Assembly (NCBI GenBank): GCA_910584915.1
Contig: CAJUDM010000029.1
Location: 1 to 48,054 of the forward strand
Source of the DNA: an uncultured Lachnospiraceae bacterium
Lineage (GTDB): Bacteria > Bacillota > Clostridia > Lachnospirales > Lachnospiraceae
DNA: 48,054 nt
Direction of reading: 5' to 3'
Of the stretch, positions 24,784 through 33,059 are shown one piece after another. The notes under the pieces are model-generated. The model did not search any database and had not been told where the DNA came from. It saw only the letters and a program-made list of their open reading frames with translations. Every line of letters begins with the position of its first letter. Positions within the stretch are counted from its first letter, which is position 1. A program made the translations under genes and the position numbers.

Positions 24784-27700
24784 ACCGCTTCCTCCACAAA
24801 ACTTTCAAACTGTTCCGGGCTCATCAACACCTTACGGGGTTTTGTGCCCTCCTCCTCACCGACTACGCCGGCCTCACAGAGTTGATCCATGATCCGCGCC
24901 GCCCGGTTAAATCCGATCTTGAATACTCTCTGCAGCATGCCGATGGAAGCTTTATCCTTTTCAATGATAAACCTTCCGGCTTCCACGAAATATTCGTCAA
25001 AGGCGGAGGATGTATCCGATGTACCCCCGCCCGTCGCGGCAGATACCGATTTCATCTGCTGCTCGATATCGGGACTGTACTGTGTAATGATATTCTGATC
25101 CTTCAAAAAGTTTACAACATCTTCCACTTCATCATCTGAAATAAACGCACCCTGCACTCTCGCCGGTTTCGGATACCCCTGCGGATAAAACAGCATATCC
25201 CCTTTTCCCAAAAGCTTTTCCGCCCCCACCATATCAAGGATGGTCCTGGAATCCACGCCGCTGGAAACCGCAAAGGCGATCCTGCTCGGCATATTGGCTT
25301 TGATCAGGCCTGTGATCACATCCACAGACGGACGCTGAGTCGCGATCACAAGATGTATCCCGGCGGCTCTTGCAAGCTGCGCCAGACGGCAGATGGATTC
25401 CTCCACCTCCCCCGGTGCCACCATCATCAGATCCGCCAGTTCATCCACGATGATCACGATCTGCGGCATCTTGGCAGGCGCATCCGCAGCGCCTTTTTTC
25501 TGCAGCTGCTCCGCTTTCTGATTGTAACCCTTCAGATCGCGGACGCCCTGTTCCGCAAACTTGTTATACCGGTCCGTCATCTCCGCAACGCCCCAGTGCA
25601 GTGCCGCCGCCGCCTTCTTCGGATCTGTCACCACCGGCAGAAGCAGATGGGGTATCCCGTTATAGACGCTGAGTTCCACCACTTTCGGATCGACCATGAT
25701 CAACTTCACATCCTCAGGATGGGCTTTATACAAAATACTCATAATGATCGTATTGATACAGACCGACTTCCCTGAGCCCGTAGCGCCGGCAATCAGCACA
25801 TGGGGCATTTTGGCAATATCAGTCACCACCACTTTGCCGCCGATATCCTTGCCTACCGCAAATGCCAGGCGGGAGTTGAAGTTCTGGTACTCTGCTGACT
25901 CGATCAGATCTCTGAATGCCACCGTAGAATTTTCCTTGTTGGGCACTTCGATCCCCACCGCCGCCTTACCCGGTATCGGCGCTTCGATACGGATATCCGT
26001 AGCCGCCAGGTTCAGCTTGATATCGTCGGCAAGCCCTACGATCTTGCTGACCTTCACCCCCTGTTCCGGCTGCATCTCAAACCTGGTTACAGTGGGTCCC
26101 TGGCTGATCTCCGTCACAGTTACTTTCACGCCGAATGTCTGCAATGTCTGCTGCAAATGCAGCGCTGTATCCTTCAGTTCTTTATTGCTGTCCCCTCTGC
26201 CCGTGTTCTTTGCCTTATGCAATAAAGTGACTGGCGGGAATACGTATTTCTTTGCGGGAAGCGGCTTCTTTGGCAGCCCCTTTTCATTCAGCCTGATACT
26301 CACATTCCCTGCAGCGGACTTTTTCGTTCCCTCAGAATTCTCTTCCTCGCTTTCTGGCCCCGGTGTCAGCGGGGACCTGCCCGGTGTAGATTCCGTGATC
26401 GGCTCTGGCATCAAGTTCAGATGCCTGTCTTCATAGTAAGGTTTTCGCACTTCGGATTCCGGCACATATACATCCTCCTCATATCCCGCCTCACCTGCAG
26501 CATATGTGTCATCTGTATCGGTATTGCTGCCGTTATCTTCCTCATCTGCAGTGATCTCATACATATCACTGTGCATATCCTCTTCACTTGTACTGATGCC
26601 GTGCGTATCGCGGTACCCGTCTCCCGCACCTGCGTTTATCTCATACATATCACCACGCATATTACCCATATTTGTGCTGATGCCATGCACAGCGCTGCGG
26701 CTGCCTTCCGTCTCCTCCTTTACATCAGCCGGCGTAAAATCAGCGTAGGATATCTCCTGAACCTCATCGTTTTCAGCCTCTCTCCGATATATGGGGTGCG
26801 GCTGCCTGAACTCCTCATATACGGGCTCCTCCGGGACAGAGTCCTGTACCCGGATCCCATGCATATCACTCTGGTCCTGCGGCGTAGTTTCTCTTGCCGT
26901 CAGGGTGGTATCCATCATCACCCCACGGCTCTTTTTATTCATACGCAGTATCTTTTCGTCTTCCTTTTCCTCCTGCAAAAGCCGCCTTTCCCGCTCTTTT
27001 TCCTCCTGCTGGCTCTGCCTTCTCCTGGCGCGCGCCTCCTGCTCCTCCAGCTTCCTGCGGCTTTTCTCCTCCTGTTCCCTGCGCCTTCTCTCAGATCTCT
27101 CCTCCTGTTCCTCCCGCTTTCTCAGGCTGCGCTCCTCAAGTTCCCTCCGGCGCTGCTCCATGCGCTCTCTCTTCTCCTCGCGGAGCATTTCACGCCTCGC
27201 TCCCGCCGCCTCCAAATCTTGTCCATCCTCCTCATAGAACTCTTCGTACCTGGCCTCCCTGGTGCGCACTTTCTCCGCCAGAAACCTACTGCTTTTTTTC
27301 GCGCCGCCGATCAAGGACCGCTCCGTAAGCAGCACGATACAGATCAACGCAAGCACAATGATCAGGAGCACTGTCCCGATCATCTCCAGGTAGTGAAAAG
27401 AAAGATAGGCAAAAGAACCCGATATGGCGCCACCGCCGTTGCGGTTCTCGGCCGCACCCTGATACAGCGTGATCAGGCTGTAGTTCTCCATCTCGGAAAG
27501 ACGCCCTGCAAACAGTTCACAGAGCATGGATAGCAGGATATACAGCACGATCCCGGAGGCAAGTTTCCTTATCGCTGCCGGGGTTCCCCGATTGCTTATG
27601 TAAAAAATCACCGCCACAAAAATAAGGAGCGGCGCAATATAAGCGGATAAGCCGAAAAGACCGAACTGCACATTGCTCAGGATATCACCGAAGCTCCCCA

Positions 27701-27911
27701 TAATTCCGAAATTGCACAAAAATAAAAACACACACAGGGCGAAAGCCGCGATCAGCAAAACCTCCTGCAAAAGCCTGCCTCCGAGCGCCTCCTCCTGCGC
27801 AGTCCTCCTCCTGCCTGCTGACTGCCTGCCTCTGGCACTTTTACTGCTTCTATTATTAGAAGAACCACTGCGGCTCCCCTGTTTCTTCCGTGTACTGCCG
27901 GATGCTGCCAT
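24780..27911 (-). CDS. ftsK: FtsK/SpoIIIE DNA translocase
   Basis: 1043 residues from the ATG at 27911, which has GAGG six bases upstream; a GTG at 27923 belongs to that site. The N-terminus is basic, then four TM helices fall between about 55 and 200 and anchor it at the septum. The linker (about 200-560) has an Arg/Glu/Lys coiled region followed by acidic repeats with HGIS and DMYEI units. The motor domain (about 570-960) has Walker A GATGSGKSVCINT, Walker B VIIVDELADLMM and the FtsK signature IATQRPSVDVITGLIKANMP. The gamma winged helix (about 970-1043) ends EGTKPRKVLM and binds KOPS/SRS DNA. It pumps chromosome through the division or sporulation septum. The linker is long and highly charged. 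Confidence 0.96.
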   Translation of the reverse strand: MAASGSTRKKQGSRSGSSNNRSSKSARGRQSAGRRRTAQEEALGGRLLQEVLLIAAFALCVFLFLCNFGIMGSFGDILSNVQFGLFGLSAYIAPLLIFVAVIFYISNRGTPAAIRKLASGIVLYILLSMLCELFAGRLSEMENYSLITLYQGAAENRNGGGAISGSFAYLSFHYLEMIGTVLLIIVLALICIVLLTERSLIGGAKKSSRFLAEKVRTREARYEEFYEEDGQDLEAAGARREMLREEKRERMEQRRRELEERSLRKREEQEERSERRRREQEEKSRRKLEEQEARARRRQSQQEEKERERRLLQEEKEDEKILRMNKKSRGVMMDTTLTARETTPQDQSDMHGIRVQDSVPEEPVYEEFRQPHPIYRREAENDEVQEISYADFTPADVKEETEGSRSAVHGISTNMGNMRGDMYEINAGAGDGYRDTHGISTSEEDMHSDMYEITADEEDNGSNTDTDDTYAAGEAGYEEDVYVPESEVRKPYYEDRHLNLMPEPITESTPGRSPLTPGPESEEENSEGTKKSAAGNVSIRLNEKGLPKKPLPAKKYVFPPVTLLHKAKNTGRGDSNKELKDTALHLQQTLQTFGVKVTVTEISQGPTVTRFEMQPEQGVKVSKIVGLADDIKLNLAATDIRIEAPIPGKAAVGIEVPNKENSTVAFRDLIESAEYQNFNSRLAFAVGKDIGGKVVVTDIAKMPHVLIAGATGSGKSVCINTIIMSILYKAHPEDVKLIMVDPKVVELSVYNGIPHLLLPVVTDPKKAAAALHWGVAEMTDRYNKFAEQGVRDLKGYNQKAEQLQKKGAADAPAKMPQIVIIVDELADLMMVAPGEVEESICRLAQLARAAGIHLVIATQRPSVDVITGLIKANMPSRIAFAVSSGVDSRTILDMVGAEKLLGKGDMLFYPQGYPKPARVQGAFISDDEVEDVVNFLKDQNIITQYSPDIEQQMKSVSAATGGGTSDTSSAFDEYFVEAGRFIIEKDKASIGMLQRVFKIGFNRAARIMDQLCEAGVVGEEEGTKPRKVLMSPEQFESFVEEAV

Positions 27912-28102
27912 ATATTTCCTCACTTTTTAACTTCTGTCAGTTTTGAAGCAAAATACCTCTTCCGTCCTGAATCTGCCGCAAAGCTTTTCTCTGCATCAAA
28001 AATTTTGCAGACAGACCACGCCTGCCTGCGAAATTTAGTCTACCACAAAAAATAATATTTGGCAAATACTCCGTTTTCATAGAAAATTCTGTCGGTATAT
28101 GG

Positions 28103-28140
28103 TATGATCTCACTTAGCTACTACTCCGCCGGCGGCGGAG
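28103..28140 (+). promoter_or_regulatory. Extended -10 and GC hairpin before the VanZ-like gene
   Basis: TGGTATGAT gives an extended -10 (TATGAT at 28103-28108) with no clear -35. A perfect GC hairpin follows: CTCCGCC (28124-28130), loop GGC, GGCGGAG (28134-28140), which would lie near the 5' end of the transcript. Confidence 0.4.
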
Positions 28141-28166
28141 ATGATCTGAATTACAGGAATCCAGAA

Positions 28167-28727
28167 ATGCTATATTATATGATCCGATTTTTCATAATCC
28201 TTATAATACTGCTCCCTTTTTATCTTTTGTTCCGAAAGCCCTGGAAGAGGAATTCAAAGAAAGAGGTAAAAAGAGAGTATGCTCTGTGTGTATTCGTTCT
28301 GTTTACTTTGGGGCTCCTGGTCCTTGCCCTGGAGGGGGAATATCAGAATCCCTCCTTGATGGTCCAAAGCGCGAGAGAAAGGCTCCGTTCCGGATATGCT
28401 GTCAATCTGGTTCCGTTTTACAGTATCCGGGGATTTTTCCGGCATTTTCAGGTTTCCGTTTTCATGGTGAATATCGTCGGAAATATCGTGATGTTCATTC
28501 CCTGGGGGTTTGGGCTGCCTCTTTTGTGGAAAAAGAGGCGGTCCGTTTTCTCCGCAGTCCTGTTTTCAGCGATGCTTCCCCTGTTTATTGAGTCGACACA
28601 GCTTTTTATCCGCAGAAGCGTTGATGTGGATGATCTGATCCTGAACTTTGCAGGCGGCATGATCGGCGCCGCCTGCTGTTTCCTGTTCAGAAAAAAAGTA
28701 CCCTGTATCGATACGCTGGCGCGTTGA
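28167..28727 (+). CDS. VanZ-like membrane protein
   Basis: 186 residues from the ATG at 28167 (AGGA about eight bases upstream). The earlier ATG at 28104 lies in the predicted -10 and has no ribosome site. Four to five hydrophobic segments are seen. The VanZ block is NLVPFYSIRGFF, then FMVNIVGNIVMFIPWGFGLP and ESTQLFIRRSVDVDDLILNFAGGMIG; the Asn-Gly Asn and the Asp-Asp-Asn pattern are the family hallmarks. VanZ proteins alter surface glycopeptide binding in some enterococci; most homologues have unknown roles. It stands alone, divergent from ftsK and convergent with the GldG-like gene. Confidence 0.9.
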   Translation: MLYYMIRFFIILIILLPFYLLFRKPWKRNSKKEVKREYALCVFVLFTLGLLVLALEGEYQNPSLMVQSARERLRSGYAVNLVPFYSIRGFFRHFQVSVFMVNIVGNIVMFIPWGFGLPLLWKKRRSVFSAVLFSAMLPLFIESTQLFIRRSVDVDDLILNFAGGMIGAACCFLFRKKVPCIDTLAR

Positions 28728-28783
28728 TCTCCCATGCCCTGTCTGCTGCAGGCTCAGCCATACAGACCAGGCAGGTATACCGG

Positions 28784-30895
28784 CTACCGCTTCCTCCTCT
28801 GCAGCCATATCACAAGCCCTGTGATCAAAAGGCCGAGGGGCAGCGCCAGTACAATGATCAGCCCTACGAAGATAAACTCCAGTGCCGGCACTGTCAGAAA
28901 TCCGGCATAATAGCTTTTTACAGGGATGGACACGGCATTCTCCACAGCCGCAAAATTGCGCACCGTGTTTTCAAACAGTTTCTTATTATTGCCCGCCACG
29001 ATGGCATCCGCCATCTCCTGGAAGATCACTGCGGAAGTGTAGATCACAGCCGTGCTCTCCCCGCCGTCTGTCTGCTTTGTCACCCGCGCCCCCAGCGCGA
29101 AAGGCCCGTCGATGTCCCCATCCGCCTTTTCACCGGAAGATACCTCATCCGGGTTGATCCTGGCAAAGGAATCCGCCGTTGTCTTCAACAGATAACTCAC
29201 TTCGCCGCCCTCCTCCGCCTCCTCGTCTATCACGATGCCGCAGGCATAGGGGGCAAAGACATATCCGTCCGCCAGAGAGGCTGTCAGATCGTCATATTCC
29301 ACCTCCGGCAGCAGATAGAGCATATTCTGGTAATAGTAATTCCGATCTGCCTCCACCACCATCCCGTCCGCGAGCGTCACATTGTAATCCGCGAGCAGGG
29401 ACTGATAATTGGGAAGCGCCTCCCGGCTGTAGCCATAGACAAACAGCACATCCCCGCCGCCGTTTAGATACTGCCTGACCTTTTCCGCGTCATCCCCGGA
29501 GAAATCCGCTGTGGGCGCATTGATGATCAGCCCCCTGGCATCTGCCGGCACCTCATCCACCGTCAGAAGGTTCAATGTCTCATACTCGATATTGAGTTTT
29601 GCCAGAACAGACAAAAATCCGGCTTCCAGGGCACTCTCCCCGTGTCCCTCGAGCAGATACACTTTCGGCATGTCATCCATTGTCACATAGTGGAGCGCGC
29701 TGGTGATCTGTCCCTCCGCGTCATATCCCGTCATCTCATAGCCATAGGTTTCATAGCTGAGTTCCATCTGATACAAGTCATTATAGTCAATATATTTGCT
29801 CCGTTTATCACTCTTTACGATCAGGGAACGGGCACTGACCGAAGCGTCCGTATACTGCTTTGCAAAATCAGGATTCGACGAAAGATCCACATACTCCACC
29901 TGTATCATACCTTTTGCATAGCCTTCATAGCGATTCAGCGTCTCGATCACATCCAGGTTCATGCTGCTCTCCGGAGAGAGCACATAGATCGTAATATTGT
30001 CCTGCAAACCGTCCATCACCTTGTAGGACTCTTCCGTCAGGGAGTAAAGCTTCTCCTTTGTCACATCAAATTCCGTGTATTCCGCCGGTGCCAGTCCAAG
30101 CAGGATATTTGCGCCGATCACCACAACCGTCGTCACAACGATCAGCCCCACACTGTAGGCGCCGTTTTTCAAATGTTTTACCGAAACGCTGTACCGCCTC
30201 TTTTGTATCGACTGGGTCGTAAAAAACAACAGCAGAAAGATAACCGACAGGTAGTAAAAGATCGACGTCAGTTTCAGATTTCCGTTGATCAGATCGATAA
30301 ACGGCGTTGTCAGGTCGTACACCTTAAGGATCTGTGTCAGAAGATTTCCTGTCGGGGAGATCAGATTACAGATTCCCGCCATGACATAACCGACAAATAT
30401 GAGCACCACCGACACTACCGCCGCGATCACCTGGCTCTCCGTCAGGGAGGAGACAAAAACGCCCACAGCCACAGCCGCCGAACCATAGAGGAAAAACCCC
30501 AACAGCGATACGTAAGTCTCCCCGTAAGGTATTGTCCCATACCTGCCAAGGAGAAGCGGATACAGACACAGCACCATACAGGGAATGGCAAAGACCGTCT
30601 CCAACGCCAGATATTTCCCCAGAACGATCTTCCATACGCTGACCGGTGCAGTCAATATCATCTGGTCTGTCTTATTCTTCCTCTCTTCCGCCAGGATCCG
30701 CATGGTCAGGATCGGAACAGCGATGATGAAAATGATCAGCGAACTCTGCAACGCATAGGTCAGGTAAGCCGAACCCTGTGCCAGATTGTTTGCCGTCACG
30801 TAAAGCCCTGTAAAAAACAATACAACTGCCAAAAAAAGCCATCCGATAAAGGAGTTGAAACAGGCTCTGAATTCTCTTTTATAAATCGCGATCAT
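28784..30895 (-). CDS. GldG-like fusion: ABC-2 permease plus extracytoplasmic Gldg domain
   Basis: 703 residues from the ATG at 30895, placed nine bases after GGAGG; a longer reading lies inside the ATPase gene. Residues 1 to about 245 are an ABC-2 permease (MIAIYKREFRACFNSFIGW, then ILAEERKNKTDQMILTAP). A further TM near 270-300 opens the extracytoplasmic Gldg/IFT52-like domain (YTEFDVTKEKLYSLTEES, later LINAP and GGDVLFVYG). The final TM (about 675-697) ends in WLQRRKR. GldG and GldF are gliding-motility transporter parts in Bacteroidetes, but fused versions are widespread in non-gliding bacteria, so gliding is not implied. It overlaps its ATPase gene by 17 bases. Confidence 0.88.
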   Translation of the reverse strand: MIAIYKREFRACFNSFIGWLFLAVVLFFTGLYVTANNLAQGSAYLTYALQSSLIIFIIAVPILTMRILAEERKNKTDQMILTAPVSVWKIVLGKYLALETVFAIPCMVLCLYPLLLGRYGTIPYGETYVSLLGFFLYGSAAVAVGVFVSSLTESQVIAAVVSVVLIFVGYVMAGICNLISPTGNLLTQILKVYDLTTPFIDLINGNLKLTSIFYYLSVIFLLLFFTTQSIQKRRYSVSVKHLKNGAYSVGLIVVTTVVVIGANILLGLAPAEYTEFDVTKEKLYSLTEESYKVMDGLQDNITIYVLSPESSMNLDVIETLNRYEGYAKGMIQVEYVDLSSNPDFAKQYTDASVSARSLIVKSDKRSKYIDYNDLYQMELSYETYGYEMTGYDAEGQITSALHYVTMDDMPKVYLLEGHGESALEAGFLSVLAKLNIEYETLNLLTVDEVPADARGLIINAPTADFSGDDAEKVRQYLNGGGDVLFVYGYSREALPNYQSLLADYNVTLADGMVVEADRNYYYQNMLYLLPEVEYDDLTASLADGYVFAPYACGIVIDEEAEEGGEVSYLLKTTADSFARINPDEVSSGEKADGDIDGPFALGARVTKQTDGGESTAVIYTSAVIFQEMADAIVAGNNKKLFENTVRNFAAVENAVSIPVKSYYAGFLTVPALEFIFVGLIIVLALPLGLLITGLVIWLQRRKR

Positions 30896-32033
30896 GCTCA
30901 TTTTCCTCCTTTTTTTCTCCGCTGTTTTCTGTTGTATCCGAGGCTTCTTTTCTGTCAGTTTCCGATATCTCGTCAGTCTCCCGGCTATTTTCCTTTGTTT
31001 TCTCTTCTGGATGCGTTTCGAGCCCTTCCCGCGCATCCCTGTCTATACAGCCTGCATCACTTTCTGAATCATTTTTCTTTTCAGAAGCCTCTGCTTCCCG
31101 CTCCGTCAGTTCCAGGAAAATATCCTCCAGGGAATGCTCTAACAGATTCATCCCCATGATCGGCAGTCTATTCTCATACAATTTCATAGACAGCTCTTCC
31201 CTGATATCCGCATTGTCCTTTGTCCTGATCAGCACCGTCACGCAGTCCGGCATATGGCAGGGCTTTTCCTCCACCCCTGTCACCGCTTCTATCGTATCGA
31301 GCACCGCCCGCAGATCCTTCAGAGATGCTTTCACAGTAGCTTCCAGCACAAGAGAGCTCTGAATAAGCCCCTGCAGTCCTTCCGGCGAATCGGAAGCGAC
31401 CAGCTTCCCGCCGGAGATGATCATAATATGGTCGCAGACCGCACTGACTTCCGACAAAATATGGGAACTCAGGATCACCGTATGTTTTTTTCCCAGATCT
31501 CTGATCAGATCGCGCATCTCGATGATCTGCCGCGGATCAAGCCCCACCATGGGCTCATCCAGAATGATCACATCCGGCCCGCCGAGGATTGCCTGCGCCA
31601 GCCCTACTCTCTGTCTGTAGCCCTTGGACAGATTCCGGATCAGCCTTTCTGACACTCCCGTCACCTTTGTCAGTTCCATCACTTTCAGGATCTGTTCCTT
31701 CCTGTCCGCCTTCGGGATTCGTTTCAACTCCGCCGCAAACCTCAGATATTCTGAAACTGTCATATCCGGGTATACCGGCGGCACCTCCGGCAGATATCCG
31801 ATGCACTGCTTCGCCTCCTCCGGCTCCCTCATCATATCGTGTCCGCTGATCAACACCTCCCCGTCTGAGGGCGCCAGATACCCTGTCATCATATTCATCG
31901 TGGTAGACTTTCCCGCGCCGTTCGGTCCGAGGAACCCGTAGATCTGCCCTTGTTCCACAGAAAAAGAAAGATTTTCCACCGCCGTATGCCTGCCGTATCG
32001 CTTTGTCAGATTTTTCACTTCCACTACTGCCAA
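30879..32033 (-). CDS. ABC transporter ATP-binding protein (GldA-like)
   Basis: 384 residues from a TTG at 32033, chosen because AGGAGG lies exactly seven bases upstream and the protein then begins at the first strand (AVVEVKNLTKRYG). Walker A is GPNGAGKST, the signature LSKGYRQRVGLAQA, Walker B VIILDEPMVGLDP and the switch His SSHILSE. After about residue 305 comes a polar tail rich in Glu, Lys and Asp (EKTKENSRETDEISE) that is probably disordered and unusual in length. It powers the GldG-like permease that overlaps its end. Confidence 0.92.
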   Translation of the reverse strand: MAVVEVKNLTKRYGRHTAVENLSFSVEQGQIYGFLGPNGAGKSTTMNMMTGYLAPSDGEVLISGHDMMREPEEAKQCIGYLPEVPPVYPDMTVSEYLRFAAELKRIPKADRKEQILKVMELTKVTGVSERLIRNLSKGYRQRVGLAQAILGGPDVIILDEPMVGLDPRQIIEMRDLIRDLGKKHTVILSSHILSEVSAVCDHIMIISGGKLVASDSPEGLQGLIQSSLVLEATVKASLKDLRAVLDTIEAVTGVEEKPCHMPDCVTVLIRTKDNADIREELSMKLYENRLPIMGMNLLEHSLEDIFLELTEREAEASEKKNDSESDAGCIDRDAREGLETHPEEKTKENSRETDEISETDRKEASDTTENSGEKKEENEHDRDL

Positions 32034-32131
32034 AATACTTCCTCCTGTCCTACATCCCGAAGCGCATCCCGATATCCGATCCATCCACACTGATCCGGCA
32101 CGCTTCCCAAAATGCTGAAATAACAAAACTC

Positions 32132-32160
32132 ATGTTAATCCCCAGTTCTGCGCATGTGAA
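32132..32160 (-). promoter_or_regulatory. Candidate promoter of the GldA/GldG-like operon
   Basis: Minus strand TTCACA (32160-32155), a 17-base spacer, TAACAT (32137-32132). Start expected near 32125, giving a leader of about 90 bases before the TTG at 32033. The -10 is weak. Confidence 0.4.
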
Positions 32161-32167
32161 AATTTAT

Positions 32168-32514
32168 TTTTCTCACTAACCGCCATGTCACAGCTTCGCT
32201 GTGACTCAAATTCGTGCGGAGAATGCCGTATTTCAGGCATTCTCCTGTGTGAGAAAAGTCTGCTTCGCAGACTTAGTACTTCTTAACGAAGCAGCCTCTG
32301 CTGCTGAGTTCTAGAAGTACTTCTCCCACTACTTACACTACCACATTTTACCTGTCCTTACCACTATATGTTTAAACTGTGACAACTTGTTTAAGATTTT
32401 GTGAAAATCTTGTGAATAAGGTGAGCAAAGCTCACCTGAGAGATTTGCTTCGCAAACTCTGAAAGGTTTGCCAGTCTCTCTGAACGAGATTTGCTTCGCA
32501 AACTCTGAAAGGTT
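32168..32514. repeat. Intergenic array of perfect hairpins
   Basis: Within 347 bp there are eight or more exact stems. GTCACAGC/GCTGTGAC (32187-32205) and a 10-bp stem (32218-32245) are both enclosed by TTTTCTCAC/GTGAGAAAA (32168-32176, 32249-32257). Then come AAGTCTGC/GCAGACTT (32256-32274) and AGTACTTCT/AGAAGTACT (32275-32321) enclosing AGCAGC/GCTGCT. AAGATTTT/AAAATCTT (32393-32411) and AGGTGAGC/GCTCACCT (32419-32437) follow, then two copies of TTTGC-TTC-GCAAA. Several loops read GCTTCGC. The array lies between the two divergent promoters, so neither mRNA should contain it. Confidence 0.85.
32440..32514. repeat. 29-bp direct repeat, two copies
   Basis: 32440-32468 and 32486-32514 are identical over 29 bases, with a period of 46. 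Each unit contains the hairpin TTTGC-TTC-GCAAA flanked by GAG and CTC and ends in TGAAAGGTT. It is the right end of the hairpin array. Confidence 0.9.
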
Positions 32515-32551
32515 CGCAATCCCTTCCCTCTGTCAGAATATGTTGGAAACA

Positions 32552-32580
32552 GTCACCTTTTTGCCGGATATTCATACAAT
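32552..32580 (+). promoter_or_regulatory. SigE-like sporulation promoter of cotJABC
   Basis: The -10 CATACAAT (32573-32580) matches the mother-cell SigE consensus. GTCACCT (32552-32558) stands 14 bases before it as a -35. In Bacillus subtilis cotJ is a SigE-controlled operon, which supports the call. Confidence 0.65.
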
Positions 32581-32613
32581 AAAATATAAAAAAATAATGG
32601 AAGGATCATGATA

Positions 32614-32793
32614 ATGCAAAGACCGCAAAGACCTTTTATGAATGACATGATGGGGAATTTTCCGATCGCTATGGCTTATGTGCCGATGCAGCAGGCGCCG
32701 GTCCTCTATGAGAATCTGGAAGAGGCATTCAACAGAGGCACCATTTTCCCCGAACTGGATAAACCTTTCATGGGAAGGAGAGGCAGACGATGA
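32614..32793 (+). CDS. cotJA: Spore coat protein CotJA
   Basis: 59 residues from the ATG at 32614, which stands eight bases after AAGGA; the ATG at 32608 is only two bases from it. PFMNDMMGNFPIAMAYVPMQ and LEEAFNRGTIFPELDKPF are CotJA hallmarks. It is a small protein needed to place CotJC in the inner coat of the spore. It overlaps cotJB by four bases. Confidence 0.95.
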   Translation: MQRPQRPFMNDMMGNFPIAMAYVPMQQAPVLYENLEEAFNRGTIFPELDKPFMGRRGRR

Positions 32794-33059
32794 ATCAGAA
32801 CATGACAGAAAAAAGAAGAATGCTGATGGATATCAATGTGCTGGATTTCACCACAACAGAACTGCGTGAATATCTCGACACCCATCCCAATGATACGGAT
32901 GCCATTTCCTATTTCCACCGCTACAATAACATGCTCCATCAGGTGACAAAAGAATACACGGCAAAATTCGGTCCGATCAGACAGGATATGCCCGGAAACT
33001 GTATGGATGAGTGGAAATGGGCTACATCGCCCATGCCCTGGGAAGGAGGTGCCTGCTAA
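32790..33059 (+). CDS. cotJB: Spore coat protein CotJB
   Basis: 89 residues, normal length. It contains DINVLDFTTTELREYLDTHP, HRYNNMLHQVTKEY and the conserved end WKWATSPMPWEGGAC. The start overlaps the cotJA stop (ATGA) and the stop is directly followed by the cotJC ATG, so all three proteins are translated in a chain. It is a structural component of the spore coat, made in the mother cell. Confidence 0.96.
   Translation: MNQNMTEKRRMLMDINVLDFTTTELREYLDTHPNDTDAISYFHRYNNMLHQVTKEYTAKFGPIRQDMPGNCMDEWKWATSPMPWEGGAC

Noticed and set aside
26421..27533. 370-codon plus-strand frame opposite the FtsK linker
   Set aside because: Shadow of the Arg/Glu-rich linker; no ribosome site or family.
29642..31159. 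505-codon plus-strand frame opposite the GldG-like gene
   Set aside because: His/Arg-rich antisense product without domains; the minus-strand genes are well supported.
32505..32525. tRNA T-loop-like GGTTCGCAATCC
   Set aside because: One base too long for a T-loop and no cloverleaf fits; it belongs to the 29-bp repeat.
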